DNA from: Nepenthes gracilis
Taxonomy: Eukaryota > Streptophyta > Magnoliopsida > Caryophyllales > Nepenthaceae
Direction: 5' to 3'
Assembly: GCA_033239525.1 (NCBI GenBank)
Contig: BSYO01000036.1
Coordinates: forward strand, 2,688,126-2,752,125
DNA length: 64,000 nucleotides
Shown piece by piece: positions 54,071-64,000 of this stretch. Below the pieces are notes generated by a model. It had not been told where the DNA came from, made no database searches, and was given only the letters and a program-made list of their open reading frames with translations. The position numbers and the translations under genes are program-made. Position 1 is the first letter of the stretch. Each line of letters opens with the position of its first letter.

Positions 54071-54399
54071 GGAGGAAGCCGAGAGGCACCCCCTTGACAT
54101 GTTGCCCCCTTTTTTTCTTATTTTGTCACACTTGTATAGAAAATCATTTTTATAAATAAGATTTTGTCCTTTTCGCATTAAGGCTTCGGACGTTTCTTTT
54201 GTGTCTTGTTTGTATGTGCGTGTCTTTTTCTTGTTCTTTTTCTTTTGCGGCGCGCTGTACGGCGCCTAACTTCTTAGTTTTCGGGCGCTTGGCTCCTTTC
54301 AGGCGTCTAACCTTCAACTTCTTGGACCTGGGCACGCGGTCCTCTCAGGGACTTCTAGCTTTTAGCTTTTTGGCTTTATTATTATATTTATTTTTGCCC

Positions 54400-54890
54400 G
54401 GCCTTTAAGACCGCTCGGTCACAGCCGAGGTTTCCTTGAGTTTTGGCCTCTGGGGCCCGGCCTCTAGGACCGCTCTGTCGCAGCCGAGTTTTTGAGTTTT
54501 GGCCTATGGGGCCCGGCCTCTAGGACCGCTCGGTGGCGCCCGAGTTTTTGTCGCCTGACCACTGGGGTCCGACCGCTGGGGCCGCTCGGGGTGGCGCCCG
54601 AGTTTTGTTGCCTGACCACTGGGGTCCGACCGCTGGGGCCGCTCGAGGTGGCGCCCGAGTTTTGTTGCCTGACCACTGGGGTCCGACCGCTGGGGTCGCT
54701 CGGGGTGGCGCCCGAGTTTTGTTGCCTGACCACTGGGGTCCGACCGCTGGGGTCGCTCGGGGTGGCGCGAGGTTTTGTTGCGACCACCGGGGTCCGACCA
54801 CCGGGTCGCTCGGGGTGACGCCAAGTTTTGTTACCCGACCAGGGTCCGACTGGCTCGGGGTGGCGCCCAAGTTTTGTTGGATGCTGCGAG
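54400..54890. repeat. 57-bp minisatellite array in the Tat-type element
   Basis: GTGGCGCCCGAG landmarks occur at 54591, 54648, 54705 and 54762, exactly 57 bases apart. Shortened units follow at 54815 and 54860, and degenerate ones precede from 54400. The unit is GC-rich and contains CTGACCACTGGGGTCCGAC. Long frames in it on both strands are artefacts of the repeat. Confidence 0.9.
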
Positions 54891-55109
54891 TTACTTCGCT
54901 GTTGATGAGGGAGCACGAGAATGCTTCAGAATGGGAGTTATAAAAAGACATTTTCATTGATGTACGTATTTTACATTGGCCTCCAGGGCCTTTTCTGTCT
55001 CTTGTTTTATTTTTTTTTGTCCACACGCTTGGGCCTTCATGCTCCTCCTCTGCAGTCTCCTTGGTCCTTGCGACAGCTGTGTTTGGGGCTGACCTTGCCG
55101 GTATTGGCG

Positions 55110-55905
55110 CCCTCAGCGGGTGGTCAGGCGTGTTCCGCGCCCATTATGGCCTTACTCTTTGAGCGGCGCGACCGAGTACGCTTGGGTCGTGGCAAGAAGC
55201 GGTCGAGATAGCCCTCTATTGCAAGCCGCTCGATTTTCTCCGGAGCTTAGGCGGTCTTGATGTCGTGGCGCGAGGCTGCGGTGGTAATGGCGATATTCCC
55301 ACCTGGTCGCCTCCCTCGGGGTTCTTCAATGGCTTGGGCCACCTCAGGAACTCCTCTTCCCTGATCTGCCTCAGGATGTTGGTGAGGGAGTCAGTGAAGG
55401 CCAATGGGGCCGAGGGCCTGGCTCCCCCAAGGACCATCCGCTTGGGCTCTTCTTGCCCGGACGGCCCTTGGGTCTTCAACTGGGCGCCCGCCCTTCTTTT
55501 TCCTTCCCCTGTCCTCGGGGGCAGGGGGTCTTCTTGTATTTTCGGCTGACTTGTTTCGTCAGTTTTGGGTCCAAAGACAGTCCTCCAGAGCCTTTTGAGC
55601 CCCTTCTTCGCCGGGGCTTGGCTCATGAACTTTTTCCTGTTGAGATAGTCCCTCAACTCGCCAGGAGTCCGCGCTGAGCGTTGCCTCTGGGACGCTTCCG
55701 GACGCGGGCTTTCGGAGCGTGGGCCCCTAGATCGTTCGTCCGCCTTCTCCTGGAGGTTGCGGACGGCCCTTGTGAGGCTATCCACCTTCTGCACTAGCTT
55801 GTGCACGCTAGTGCCTGGGCCGCCGCTTACTCTGCCACCCGACGGGAGGCACCTGTCGTAGCGTTCCTCTTCCCGGGTGGTCGTGCTGCTTTGTCTGTTG
55901 ATCAT
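55110..55905 (-). pseudogene. Truncated gag of the Tat-type element
   Basis: Minus-strand frame from ATG 55905 to a stop at 55216 (about 229 codons): VHKLVQKVDSLTRAVRNLQEK (coiled-coil-like), then LAFTDSLTNILRQIREEEFL and RWPKPLKNPEGG. In complete Tat gag the last motif precedes a CCHC zinc finger in a YC.FHRDHGH-like block. Here that block is missing, and a shifted frame resumes with IERLAIEGYLDRFLPRP, the text normally found just after it, up to about 55110. The nucleocapsid finger has been deleted and the pol that should follow is absent. Confidence 0.7.
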
Positions 55906-55960
55906 CTTTGGGGCGTTGCTCGTTGTAGGAGGGTGGAAAGTTATGAGTTTTTTGTTCTTC

Positions 55961-55980
55961 CTTCCCACAGACGGTGCCAA
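55961..55980 (-). promoter_or_regulatory. Primer-binding-type site
   Basis: On the minus strand the 20 bases next to the 5' LTR read TTGGCACCGTCTGTGGGAAG, closely like the sequence that follows the 5' LTR of many plant Tat-lineage elements. Confidence 0.7.
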
Positions 55981-56856
55981 TATTGTGTTCTGGTTCCGCG
56001 GGGCTTTCGGAGCGTGGCTCGTTGATGAGGGGTGTTGGATCCACGGCGTCCAGTTGGATAAGTGGTTTCCGAGCAACACAAGTGTTTGAGGTGTTGGACA
56101 CGAGATGAAGATTGAGGCCGGATTTTTTACGTGGAAAACCTTCTCTTGAATGGGGAGGAAAAACCACGAGGCACAGGGCCTTGAAAGTGCTTCACTATTT
56201 GGGTTGAAGTCTTTACAAAGTACAATTGTGAGGGTTAGTCCCTTCCCTGTCTCTTGTGTCGTGTTTTTCTTTTGGAAAACTATACTCACTGGGAGTCTTT
56301 CACTCTTCTTTGTGGAGTTAATTTTGGGGAGAGAGTGTCCGGTCCTAGTCCCTTTTGAGAGGGATCTTGCTGAGTATTCATAGGAGAAGCCAGGCAGTTG
56401 GGGAGGAGACACGTGGCGTCCATCTGGCGGTTGAGGAGTTGGTCCACCAACTCCCTTTAATGCTGCTGACGTGCGCGGTAAGGCACGCGGCTAGCGCCGC
56501 TGGTAGGCTTGCGTGTGCACGGTCTGAATGACAGTCTTGATTTGACTAGGCGTGCCCTGTTGAGGCGGCGACTGGCAATGGTTGCAGGTTTGTTGGGAAT
56601 CGACGAAATTGCCTAACTGGTATTTCCTGCCTTGAATGAGCAGTCCTCGTCCCCAAGTGGGGCACCTTGTGAGCTTGTGGACTTTCAAGAGGCGGCCGTC
56701 CTTGGAGGATCTTCTCTGAAAGTCCGAGAGCCTTTTCCTGACCGCTTGGGCAATTCTGAGACTCGGCTGGGCTTCCGGGGTTCTCGGTCCTTGGGCTTCT
56801 TACTTGGACCTCACTTCTGGGCCGTGTTTTATGGGCCCTTATATTGGGGCCCAACA
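55981..56856 (-). repeat. 5' LTR of the Tat-type element (right in window)
   Basis: 876 bp. Its left end reads TATTG where the other LTR has TGTTG, a one-base terminal change. The right end CAACA is followed by the TSD ATACT. Confidence 0.92.
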
Positions 56857-56861
56857 ATACT

Positions 56862-58920
56862 TATTTATGTATTTATTTCTATCAAAATTACTGAAATTGG
56901 TATGGAAATAGAGAGGCCAGAGAGAGAAAATAAAATAAAATAAAATTTATTTTTATTTTTGATAATTTTGATATAAATAAGTGTACAGTGAATATAAAAA
57001 AATATTACCCATTAATATATTTAAAATGCATTAAATTAACAGATACAATATTCCATGGCTCCCAATTTTAGGACCATAATATTGCAAATACATAATATTT
57101 TAGTTATTTTTAAATATATTGATGATTAAGATATTTATTAATTTATTTATTTTTATATGGGCTTACTAATATTAACATAAAAAACTCCATATTATTTAGA
57201 GAATACTTAATACAACTCTACTACTTTAAAAAGATAAAACCCCATGTTATTAAAAATATGTCTAATACAATTCTATTAAAATATCATACTTGATCTTTTA
57301 TTTTCAAAAGATCGAAGAGATCCAAATCCAATTTCCATGGTTGTGAATTTGAGGATACAACGAATATGAAGACGTGAAAACCCATTTATAAATGGAAGGA
57401 TAAAATTACAAAAATTTAAACCTATAAAATCTTTATTATATATGAGTTCAATTCTAAAATTGTTGTGAGTTTTATATTGGGAAGGCAACTCTATAAAATC
57501 TACCTTGTAAGTTGAAAAAAATTCTCCTTCCTCAGGATGCATCTTTTGAGAGAAGTTCTAGCCCCAACGGCTTATGTTCGCAACTGTGGTGTTTTCATTG
57601 AAATCGGTCTCGACTCGGAGAGGGCTGCCCGCGAAGGGGTTAACCTGCTGATGGTGCGTCAGGATGGAGTGAAGCGTTACAGAGTGAAAATTATCGAGTG
57701 AAGTATCGTAGAGTGTAACCGTCGAGATTTGCGACTGTTGAAGGGTGGAGGAATGTTATAAATTTTATATCAATGAGACAACTCCGCAATAGTTATCTTA
57801 TAAGTTTGGGGGATTTTTCTCTCTCAGGGTGTACCTTTTGAGGAAATATTGGACCATAAAATATATACCTTTTAGGCATATATTAGAATTGATTAATAAT
57901 AAAAATTTACATACATATAAAATTAATATAAGACTCGTAAAAAACTAATCCATTGCAATATATATATATATATATATTCACATAGTGAGTTACTTAAAGA
58001 ATTAGACATGAAATAATCAACATTTCCTCAACTTAACTAATGGGACCAAAGACTTGATGATGACTTTCATCATGGAGAAAGAGTCAAAGTTAGTTTAATG
58101 TTCATCCATAGGAGGAAATAAAGAAATAAAAAATACATATTTTTGTCTAAAAAACATATGTTCAAATTATATAAGCATAAAAATAAAATCCTTATAATAA
58201 CAAAATAACAAAGTCACATATATTATACTCAGATCCAACTATATAGAAGTCAATTATATTAAACTATCTTTATTGACCTATTCCTAAGTTTTTTTTTTTC
58301 GGGTAATTAAATTGCTAAGCTACTATTATATAATGTAAGGGGATACATTATTTCAAGGCTCTATCTATTTACAGAAAATATTTATTAAATAAATATATTT
58401 TTAGAGAAAATATCTTCATAGTAAATATTATCCATATTTTATCCTGAAAAATATTTTTTATAAAAAAAATAACTTTTACACTTACTACTAAAAATGATAT
58501 ATTTTTTATGGTAATATCTTTTATTAATAGTGTTATTTTACCGTCATGAAAAAGCCTTCGTTCATTGACGATGGGTCATCAATGAGTCAATTTTCCTAGT
58601 GAGATCAAGGACACCATTGGTTGAAGTTGGGGGTTGTTGCCGGCCGGTGGCTAGAGTTGGAGATTGGGCATCAACGACCAACGAGCGAGAGCAGAGTTTG
58701 AGGCATCGGTGGCCAAGGATGGAACATGGGGGTGTCATTGATCCGTGACCTCAATGGCAACGGGGGCCTCAACCGTAATGTCAATGGTCAACAACCTAAG
58801 TAAAATCCATTGGTGGCTAAATGCAAGATTAGGATGTCGTTAAATGACAACCAGACGTAAGGGTTGGGCAGTCTGCAATTGGCAAGGCAAAATGTCCTCA
58901 ATCATAACTAGAGTTTTGTC
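56862..58920. other. AT-rich intergenic DNA with a short duplicated block
   Basis: No gene is seen. A CTTGTAAGTTG..TTCTC..CAGG.TGCATCTTTTGAG block near 57505-57550 recurs as CTTATAAGTTTGG..TTCTCTCTCAGGGTGTACCTTTTGAG at 57798-57840. The sequence between (57555-57730) is less AT-rich and looks like retroelement debris. Another G-rich patch is at 58610-58760. Confidence 0.4.
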
Positions 58921-58925
58921 TGGTC

Positions 58926-59130
58926 GAGAGGCCCTGTGCTACACTAACACGGCATAGAGCCTGTGCCGTAGGTCCTTGACTATTCGAATTAAATCTAACG
59001 GTCGATGACTGTTTTGTTTTTTCTTTTGTTTGAAAATAAAAAAATATTTGCTGCCATTGAATTTCATCTGAACGGTCGAGGACTGTGTGACACAAACCTT
59101 GTACCGCGTCAGTGTGACATAGAACCCCTC
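58926..59130. mobile_element. Fold-back MITE
   Basis: Left arm 58926-59013 and right arm 59051-59130 are imperfect inverted copies over about 85 bases each. For example GTCCTTGAC.ATTC..ATTAAAT on the left pairs with GTCCTCGACCGTTC..ATGAAAT read on the other strand. The loop is about 37 bases and AT-rich. Arm identity is about two thirds by eye. No coding capacity. Confidence 0.7.
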
Positions 59131-59139
59131 GTCTCCATT

Positions 59140-60180
59140 TGGTCAGAGGCTTCATCAGCCAAGGGTGGCTCAAGGTATCATCACCGACGGTGTCATATTT
59201 AGATTAAACAAATACTGATTAAAATGTGTTTGTAGTCAATAATAAATAGTAAATGAGCTCTAAAAAAAATCTTATTTTAAAAAACAATGCACCATTTTTA
59301 AAATTGTAATTTAAGATTTTCATTTACCAATAAAATAATTTTTATTGATTTATTTTTATATACATGTTAAATATAAAAATTATTATTAAAAAATTAAAAA
59401 AACATTTTTTGACATGTGCCAAATATACAAAATAATAATAATAATAATAATAAGATAAATTTTTCTGATAAATAATTTTCAGGCAAACAAGCCGTGCGTG
59501 ATAGACATTGTCGTAACGCATTCAATATTTTGACGTGGAAAATGCTCAAGTTGGAAGCAACCACGATTATCTTGGTTGGATATTCCTTCAAGCACAAGCA
59601 ACCCATGCAAATTCTTAGCTGTCGCTCACTTAATAACTTGTTCTACAAGAAATCTCTGAAGTTTCTTTTTCTTTTTTTTCATTTTCTTCTTGTCCTACAC
59701 ATTTAATTAATAAAAATTTAAGAATTAATATAAATAATAATAATAGAAGTTTGTTAAATTTTTTGAAATATAAATATCAATTAAATATAAAAATTTTAAA
59801 AAAATTTATATAATTATATTTTTTAAATTTAAATAACAGCCCTTGATTTTGAAAAATGGAAAGGCCGTAAATAGTACAGTGGGAGCGCAGCAGCATCCCA
59901 TGACACTACATTAAGCCATGTATTAAAAATATAATATTTTTTTATTAAGCATATTATTATTATTATTTTTTTTAAAAAAAGATTGATATTTTTAATTTAA
60001 ATTATTTATATTATTATTATTATTATTATTATTTTAATATAAATTATATTCTTATCCTATTAAAAAATATTTCGTTGTACAATTTAATATATATAAAAAT
60101 ATAAAATAAATTTTTGTCATCTTTCTTTATATTTTTATATGGTATCAAAGGTATCCATATCATCCCAGTAGACTTTGGGA
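59140..60180. other. AT-rich intergenic DNA with ATA/TTA microsatellites
   Basis: No gene is seen. (AAT/ATA)n lies at about 59430-59453 and (TTA)n at about 60010-60033. Confidence 0.5.
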
Positions 60181-60184
60181 AGAA

Positions 60185-60660
60185 GACGATCGAAACGCAT
60201 CGTGTTTGTCATTTACTATTAAAATACATCGTTTTAGTGGTTGATACAAGCGCAGCGTACTTGCCTATTTCTCTGCTAAAACACATCGTTTTGATGGCCA
60301 CTTCCTGGTTAATTGAAACACTGCGTTTAAATCCCTTATTCCTTGAAACGTAGCGTTTCATGCTGAAGTTTTCCAAATCTTGTGATCCAAATCAACATGC
60401 CCACTTGGAACCTTGGGCATCTGACTTGGAATTTTCTTTCAGTCTTCCTCCCGTTCAGCACTTGGATCCAACCGTCGCAGCCACCACCCATTGTCAAACT
60501 CCACCGCCGTTGCCGCCCTCCAATATCTTTCTAGTGATCTTTCAGCATCTTTTGGTGGATTTTTCAGCAGTGCTCTAGCACCTTCAGACATCCTTTGGTA
60601 TCTTTTTGGAGTATTTTTAGCTAGTTTTTCATCACTCTTTCTGCAGTGACTTAGACCCAT
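60185..60660 (+). repeat. AAACG..CGTTT-rich retroelement-like leader
   Basis: Inverted short words recur at 60195, 60222, 60282, 60325 and 60350 (AAACGCATCGT, AAATACATCGTTTT, AAACACATCGTTTT, AAACACTGCGTTT, AAACGTAGCGTTT). This is a pattern seen in untranslated parts of plant gypsy elements. The following GC-richer tract (60360-60600) has no domain. Confidence 0.4.
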
Positions 60661-61879
60661 TTTATAACTATCGTCTGAATCTGTTTATATAAAAAATTAT
60701 AAATATCAAATTATCATCATAACATAATTGTCAATAATAACGTAAATACTGTAATACTAAAATCCTTATACATCAAATTTCAAAAAAAAAAATATAACAA
60801 AAATATCTCAACAAAATAAAATAAAATAAAATAATAGAATGTATCTCTAAAGTATAAAAATAAAAATAAAAATCCTCTCCAATTAAGTTCCAAAATCTCT
60901 ATTGTTCTCAATTGTATCTAACTCTCGAGTCATTCTCCTCTAATCTTACTATTCTAAAAGAAAGAAATAGTAAGATGAGTCAAACGTTTAATAAATAACT
61001 CTGATTAATATCAAAAATAGAAAAAATATCAAGTTATCTAGAAAATTTACCTATCAAAATGAATTTTAACCATATATAATATATAGAAAACAATAATCGT
61101 TCTCAAATAATTAATAAATGATATCATCATGTACTGAAATTCAATGTCAACTCAACAATGATACCCCAAATGACATCGACAGGCCCCACAAATCCAAATC
61201 AATGTATTGAAATATTAAAGTATCCGTAATATTATAATCATCTCCTGGATTTTGAAAATTTTAATTGAATATAAGGTCGTGACTATATGAGATATCAAAA
61301 CATTCTGTAAACCTCATTTTGTATTATGACTAAATAGCATGTATTTATATCCTCAATGGTTAGGTAAATACTACGAGATTGCTTATCACCTGTGGTGTTC
61401 TCATTATCTTTACAATTCTCCTGAAGAATGTACTTGTAGTATATTTATACCACTTGTGATACTCATTGTCAGTGAGATCCCTGATGTCATTTTATATGAT
61501 TGTTACATTTTTACAAGTATTCTACCTATAAATTTATTGACCTCTACTATCGAATATAAAATGGATATTGGAAGGTACTGTAAATTCATGTTTGATTAGA
61601 TATTTTAGTATTCTCATACACACGTTTTTATTTAGCTATAAAGTGCCAATATACACGCAATTCATGATGAGTGTAAAATGCTACCAATAAGCCAATATTT
61701 TTCCTACTCTAATACTTACTATACAGCTACTAAGTGAAACTAAAGAGCTTAGTACTCTTCATAAGATTTACACTCGGGATTTAGATACTTTTTTGTTGAT
61801 AAAATATAATTGGAAGCAAATGAATATACAAATGGAAAATAAATTTTAATAGTTTGAAAATATGATATAAATTTTGACT
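60661..61879. other. AT-rich DNA, possible gypsy LTR remnant
   Basis: No gene is seen. The AGAAATAGTAAGATGAGTCAAACG block near 60965 resembles those at 7375 and 14460, suggesting a common old LTR family. Confidence 0.35.
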
Positions 61880-62700
61880 TGTGGCCAATGATTTTATCTA
61901 GGAGTATGCATTGATGATGAGAAATCTTTTACTCTTATTACCCGCATTACTTCTATTTGAACTTTTTTGCCTGTAATTATTATACACCAATTGCCTTTAT
62001 TTCAAATAAATGTAAAAAATATGTTTATCTATGGAGACTTGACTAAGGAAGTCTACATGAAACTTTATCCTAATTATCTTCATTCTCTTAGACAGGTATA
62101 CCATATTCAAAGAGTATTATATGCTTTTAACTAGGTTTTTCGTGCTTAATTTGCTGAATTCATCTCTATTATTCGTGGTTTGTGCTTGACTCATGTCCTC
62201 GGGCTTTTGCCTTTTTTTACTTGTTATATTGCTACATGTATTATTATTTTTTTACTCTATACTGACAATATTATTATTGATAATGATAATTTTGATATTT
62301 TTAAATTTAAATACCTTTCGAAAGATCATTTTAAAATAACAGATCTCAATTCATTTATTATTTTCTTAGACTTGAGGAAACTTTTACATTTAAAAGTTAC
62401 CATTTGACAAAAAACTAAGTAACCTTCTAATATTCTTTCTCAATTTGAACTCACTGATTATAAGGCGACTATTAATCCTCTTAAACATAATGTCAAACTC
62501 TATGCTACTTATGGTGATCATTTCTCTTATACTATCATTTATTGTCAATTGGTTGAAAGTCTCATATATATCATTGTTATCAAGTTTGATATTATCTATG
62601 ATATATATATTATCAGTCAATTTATATTAACTCTATATTTTATTGACTATACAGTTGTTTTTTATATTTTTCACTATATGAAAATTATTCTATTTCATAG
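61880..62700 (+). pseudogene. Ty1/copia reverse transcriptase / RNase H remnant
   Basis: Broken frames follow the copia order: a RITSI..LLPVIIIHQLPLFQINVKN block near 61945, FIYGDLTKEVYMK (from FLNGDL..EVYM), VYHIQRVLYAF, then LYTDNIIIDNDN, a decayed YVDD box in which the two aspartates of the catalytic motif are reduced to TD, and LSKDHFKITDLNSFIIFLDL. After a gap come YCQLVESLIYIIVIKFDI and SQF. Internal stops and frame changes make it inactive. It is cut at 62700 by the LTR starting at 62701. Confidence 0.75.
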
Positions 62701-64000
62701 TGATGGGTACATTTAATAATGGGGTGGCAAAGAAAGGTCAACGAAGCCCATTAAGGCGGTCAACGTTTAACGGCCCAAGAAAAGATAAGCCCAGCCGGGA
62801 GGTTCAAGGGCGGTCAACGTTGGCGTTGGACCGTCCAGCGGCGGGATTGCTCACAAACGGTCAACCCGACATTGACTAGTTTGTTGGGCCCTTAGAGCTT
62901 TTGCATAATGATGGGCCTATTCTATTCGTGCCCACAGCCCATCGGTTGCCCGCCCGCCTCTCTTCGTTCTTCACGGCGGCCAACAACCGACGGTCAATAC
63001 GACACACCGTCTACTCCCTACATCTTTGGGCTCAAACGAGGCCCTTCTACGATAGTGGCCTCGACTCACTCGGGCCCATGGCCCAAATAGAGGCCAAGAA
63101 CGGACGCCTTTCATAAGGGCGGCCAACAAACACGCAGACGGTCCCCGGCGTTGACCGCCCACGCTTTGCACAAATGGGCCCGAAAAGCCTTCCAACAAGA
63201 AGCGGACCTAACCCGTTTTAGCCCATCACCATAAAAAGGCCCCCACGATCTTCCAAGATATTCCACGATCTCAAAGGGAATATCGGCAAGATTAGCGCCC
63301 TTCAAATAAGGAAGGCGCAGATCCTTCCAACTCTTGCCCACCCAAGGAACCTCAATGGTAAGGAAGGAAGTTAACTTGGAAAATGGTTGACTGCCTCAGA
63401 AGGAAACAATCCACCACAATTGGGCAACAGGCATCAGCCTCCAGAAGGAAGGCCGACGACAGATCATAATGGGGATGATTCCTTCCAAAGAAGGAAGATC
63501 ACCATCTTTGCCATAAAAGAGGCCCTGGACCCGGCATCCAGGGCACGCTCTCTTAGATACTTTGACTAACGCTTTCAAGCAGACTCCCTTGAGCTCTTGA
63601 ATACTTTGAGACTCTTTTTTCAAGCAATGACAGGGACAGAGAACCCTAAGTGCTCCGAGAAATAAGCTCTGGTTCCCAGCAGCCAAACTCTCAAACACAC
63701 TCCAATTCCAAGGCAACGAACGGGTCCTTACACACGTTCTCTGCCTTCCCATCACCCAGATATGAGAAAGGACTTGCACCTTTCTAACATCTGGAACAAG
63801 ACACTCCTTTCCCCTCTTTCATCACATTCCCTCCTTTTCAGTTCCTTCCATTGAAGGCTGTTTACTGACTTGAGCGTCGGAGTATTATCGGTGGGATTAC
63901 ATCCCGTCGTTAACGCTGACCTCTCGTTTGTTTAGTGGTGTGCAGGATTTATACTCAGTGGACGGAGCCGGTTCAAACCATCCAGAAAAACCTGAATCCG
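62701..64000 (+). mobile_element. LTR of a gypsy-type element running off the window
   Basis: It starts TGATGGG directly after the copia text; the presumed TSD is CATAG (62696-62700). It has a CCATAAAAAGG TATA-like box at 63229-63239. U5, with GAGCGTCGGAGTATTATCGG and GGTGTGCAGGA near 63870-63950, matches the LTRs at 11707 and 45011. By analogy with 12680 it should end in CCCATCA just beyond the window. Seven W-box cores lie in 62736-63156. Open frames inside it are not coding. Confidence 0.75.

Larger units (their letters stand above)
50675..56856 (-). mobile_element. Full-length non-autonomous Tat/Ogre-type Ty3/gypsy retrotransposon
   Basis: LTRs at 50675-51549 and 55981-56856, TSD ATACT on both sides (50670-50674 and 56857-56861). 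Next to the right LTR, read on the minus strand, is TTGGCACCGTCTGTGGGAAG, a tRNA primer-binding-type start common in plant Tat-lineage elements. Next to the left LTR the minus strand reads GGCATGGGGGGCTA, a purine tract. Both place the retroelement on the minus strand. From the 5' LTR leftwards come partial gag, a 57-bp tandem array, and an antisense gene-like ORF on the plus strand. There is no protease, reverse transcriptase, RNase H or integrase, so it needs helper enzymes. The first 360 bases of the two LTRs differ at about 13 sites, mostly C/T and G/A, consistent with a fairly recent, methylated insertion. Confidence 0.9.

Noticed and set aside
54464..55026. Several overlapping 100-168-codon frames on both strands
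   Set aside because: They arise because the 57-bp repeat unit is a multiple of three, so all frames without a stop stay open. Not a gene.
55906..56412. Upstream extension of the gag frame into the LTR
   Set aside because: The frame is open through the LTR and primer site, but translation should begin after the primer-binding site; the first suitable ATG is at 55905.
60114..60353. 79-codon plus-strand frame
   Set aside because: It lies over AAACG..CGTTT short repeats and has no domain.

Overview
This window reads as nuclear DNA of a flowering plant, probably a woody or other core eudicot. Most of it is AT-rich and non-coding. The one clearly intact gene has ten exons with canonical GT..AG introns, and its product is closest to dicot MPK16. 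The rest is transposable elements at different stages of decay: Ty3/gypsy, Ty1/copia, LINE, solo LTRs and MITE-like elements. There are no bacterial-type operons, CRISPR arrays or rRNA genes, and I found no tRNA gene I could defend.

Layout. 1-1.8 kb: a minus-strand fragment of the ribonucleotide reductase small subunit (R2), the N-terminus only. 1.8-18.8 kb: AT-rich intergenic DNA with diverged repeats, a W-box-containing LTR remnant ending at 12680, and a 191-bp tandem repeat at 16.3-16.9 kb. 18.8-23.4 kb: a minus-strand LINE-type ORF1 (DUF4283-like) split by two nested solo LTRs, one with a perfect target-site duplication (TSD) and one with a 4/5 match. 23.4-26.3 kb: AT-rich DNA. 26.3-42.9 kb: the MPK16-type MAP kinase gene (563 codons, TDY activation loop). 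Its introns are loaded with a gypsy gag/protease remnant, a LINE tail and several MITE-like elements. 45.0-46.2 kb: an LTR. 46.2-49.4 kb: a decayed plus-strand LINE (endonuclease and reverse transcriptase) interrupted by a solo LTR with a perfect TSD. 50.7-56.9 kb: a complete, fairly young, non-autonomous LTR retrotransposon of Tat/Ogre type. 57-61.9 kb: AT-rich DNA with a fold-back MITE. 61.9-62.7 kb: a copia reverse-transcriptase remnant. 62.7-64 kb: the left LTR of another element inserted into that copia remnant and running off the window.

The most interesting unit is the Tat-type element at 50675-56856. It has LTRs of about 875 bp, TSD ATACT, a primer-binding-like site and a purine tract that both place the retroelement on the minus strand. 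It keeps part of gag, has no pol, and carries a 57-bp tandem array. On the opposite strand it carries a gene-like ORF with its own TATA-like box and a 68-bp intron. An intron read only from the antisense transcript would survive retrotransposition, which would explain how an intron persists inside a retroelement. I could not run alignments, so family names rest on recognised motifs and percentages are rough.
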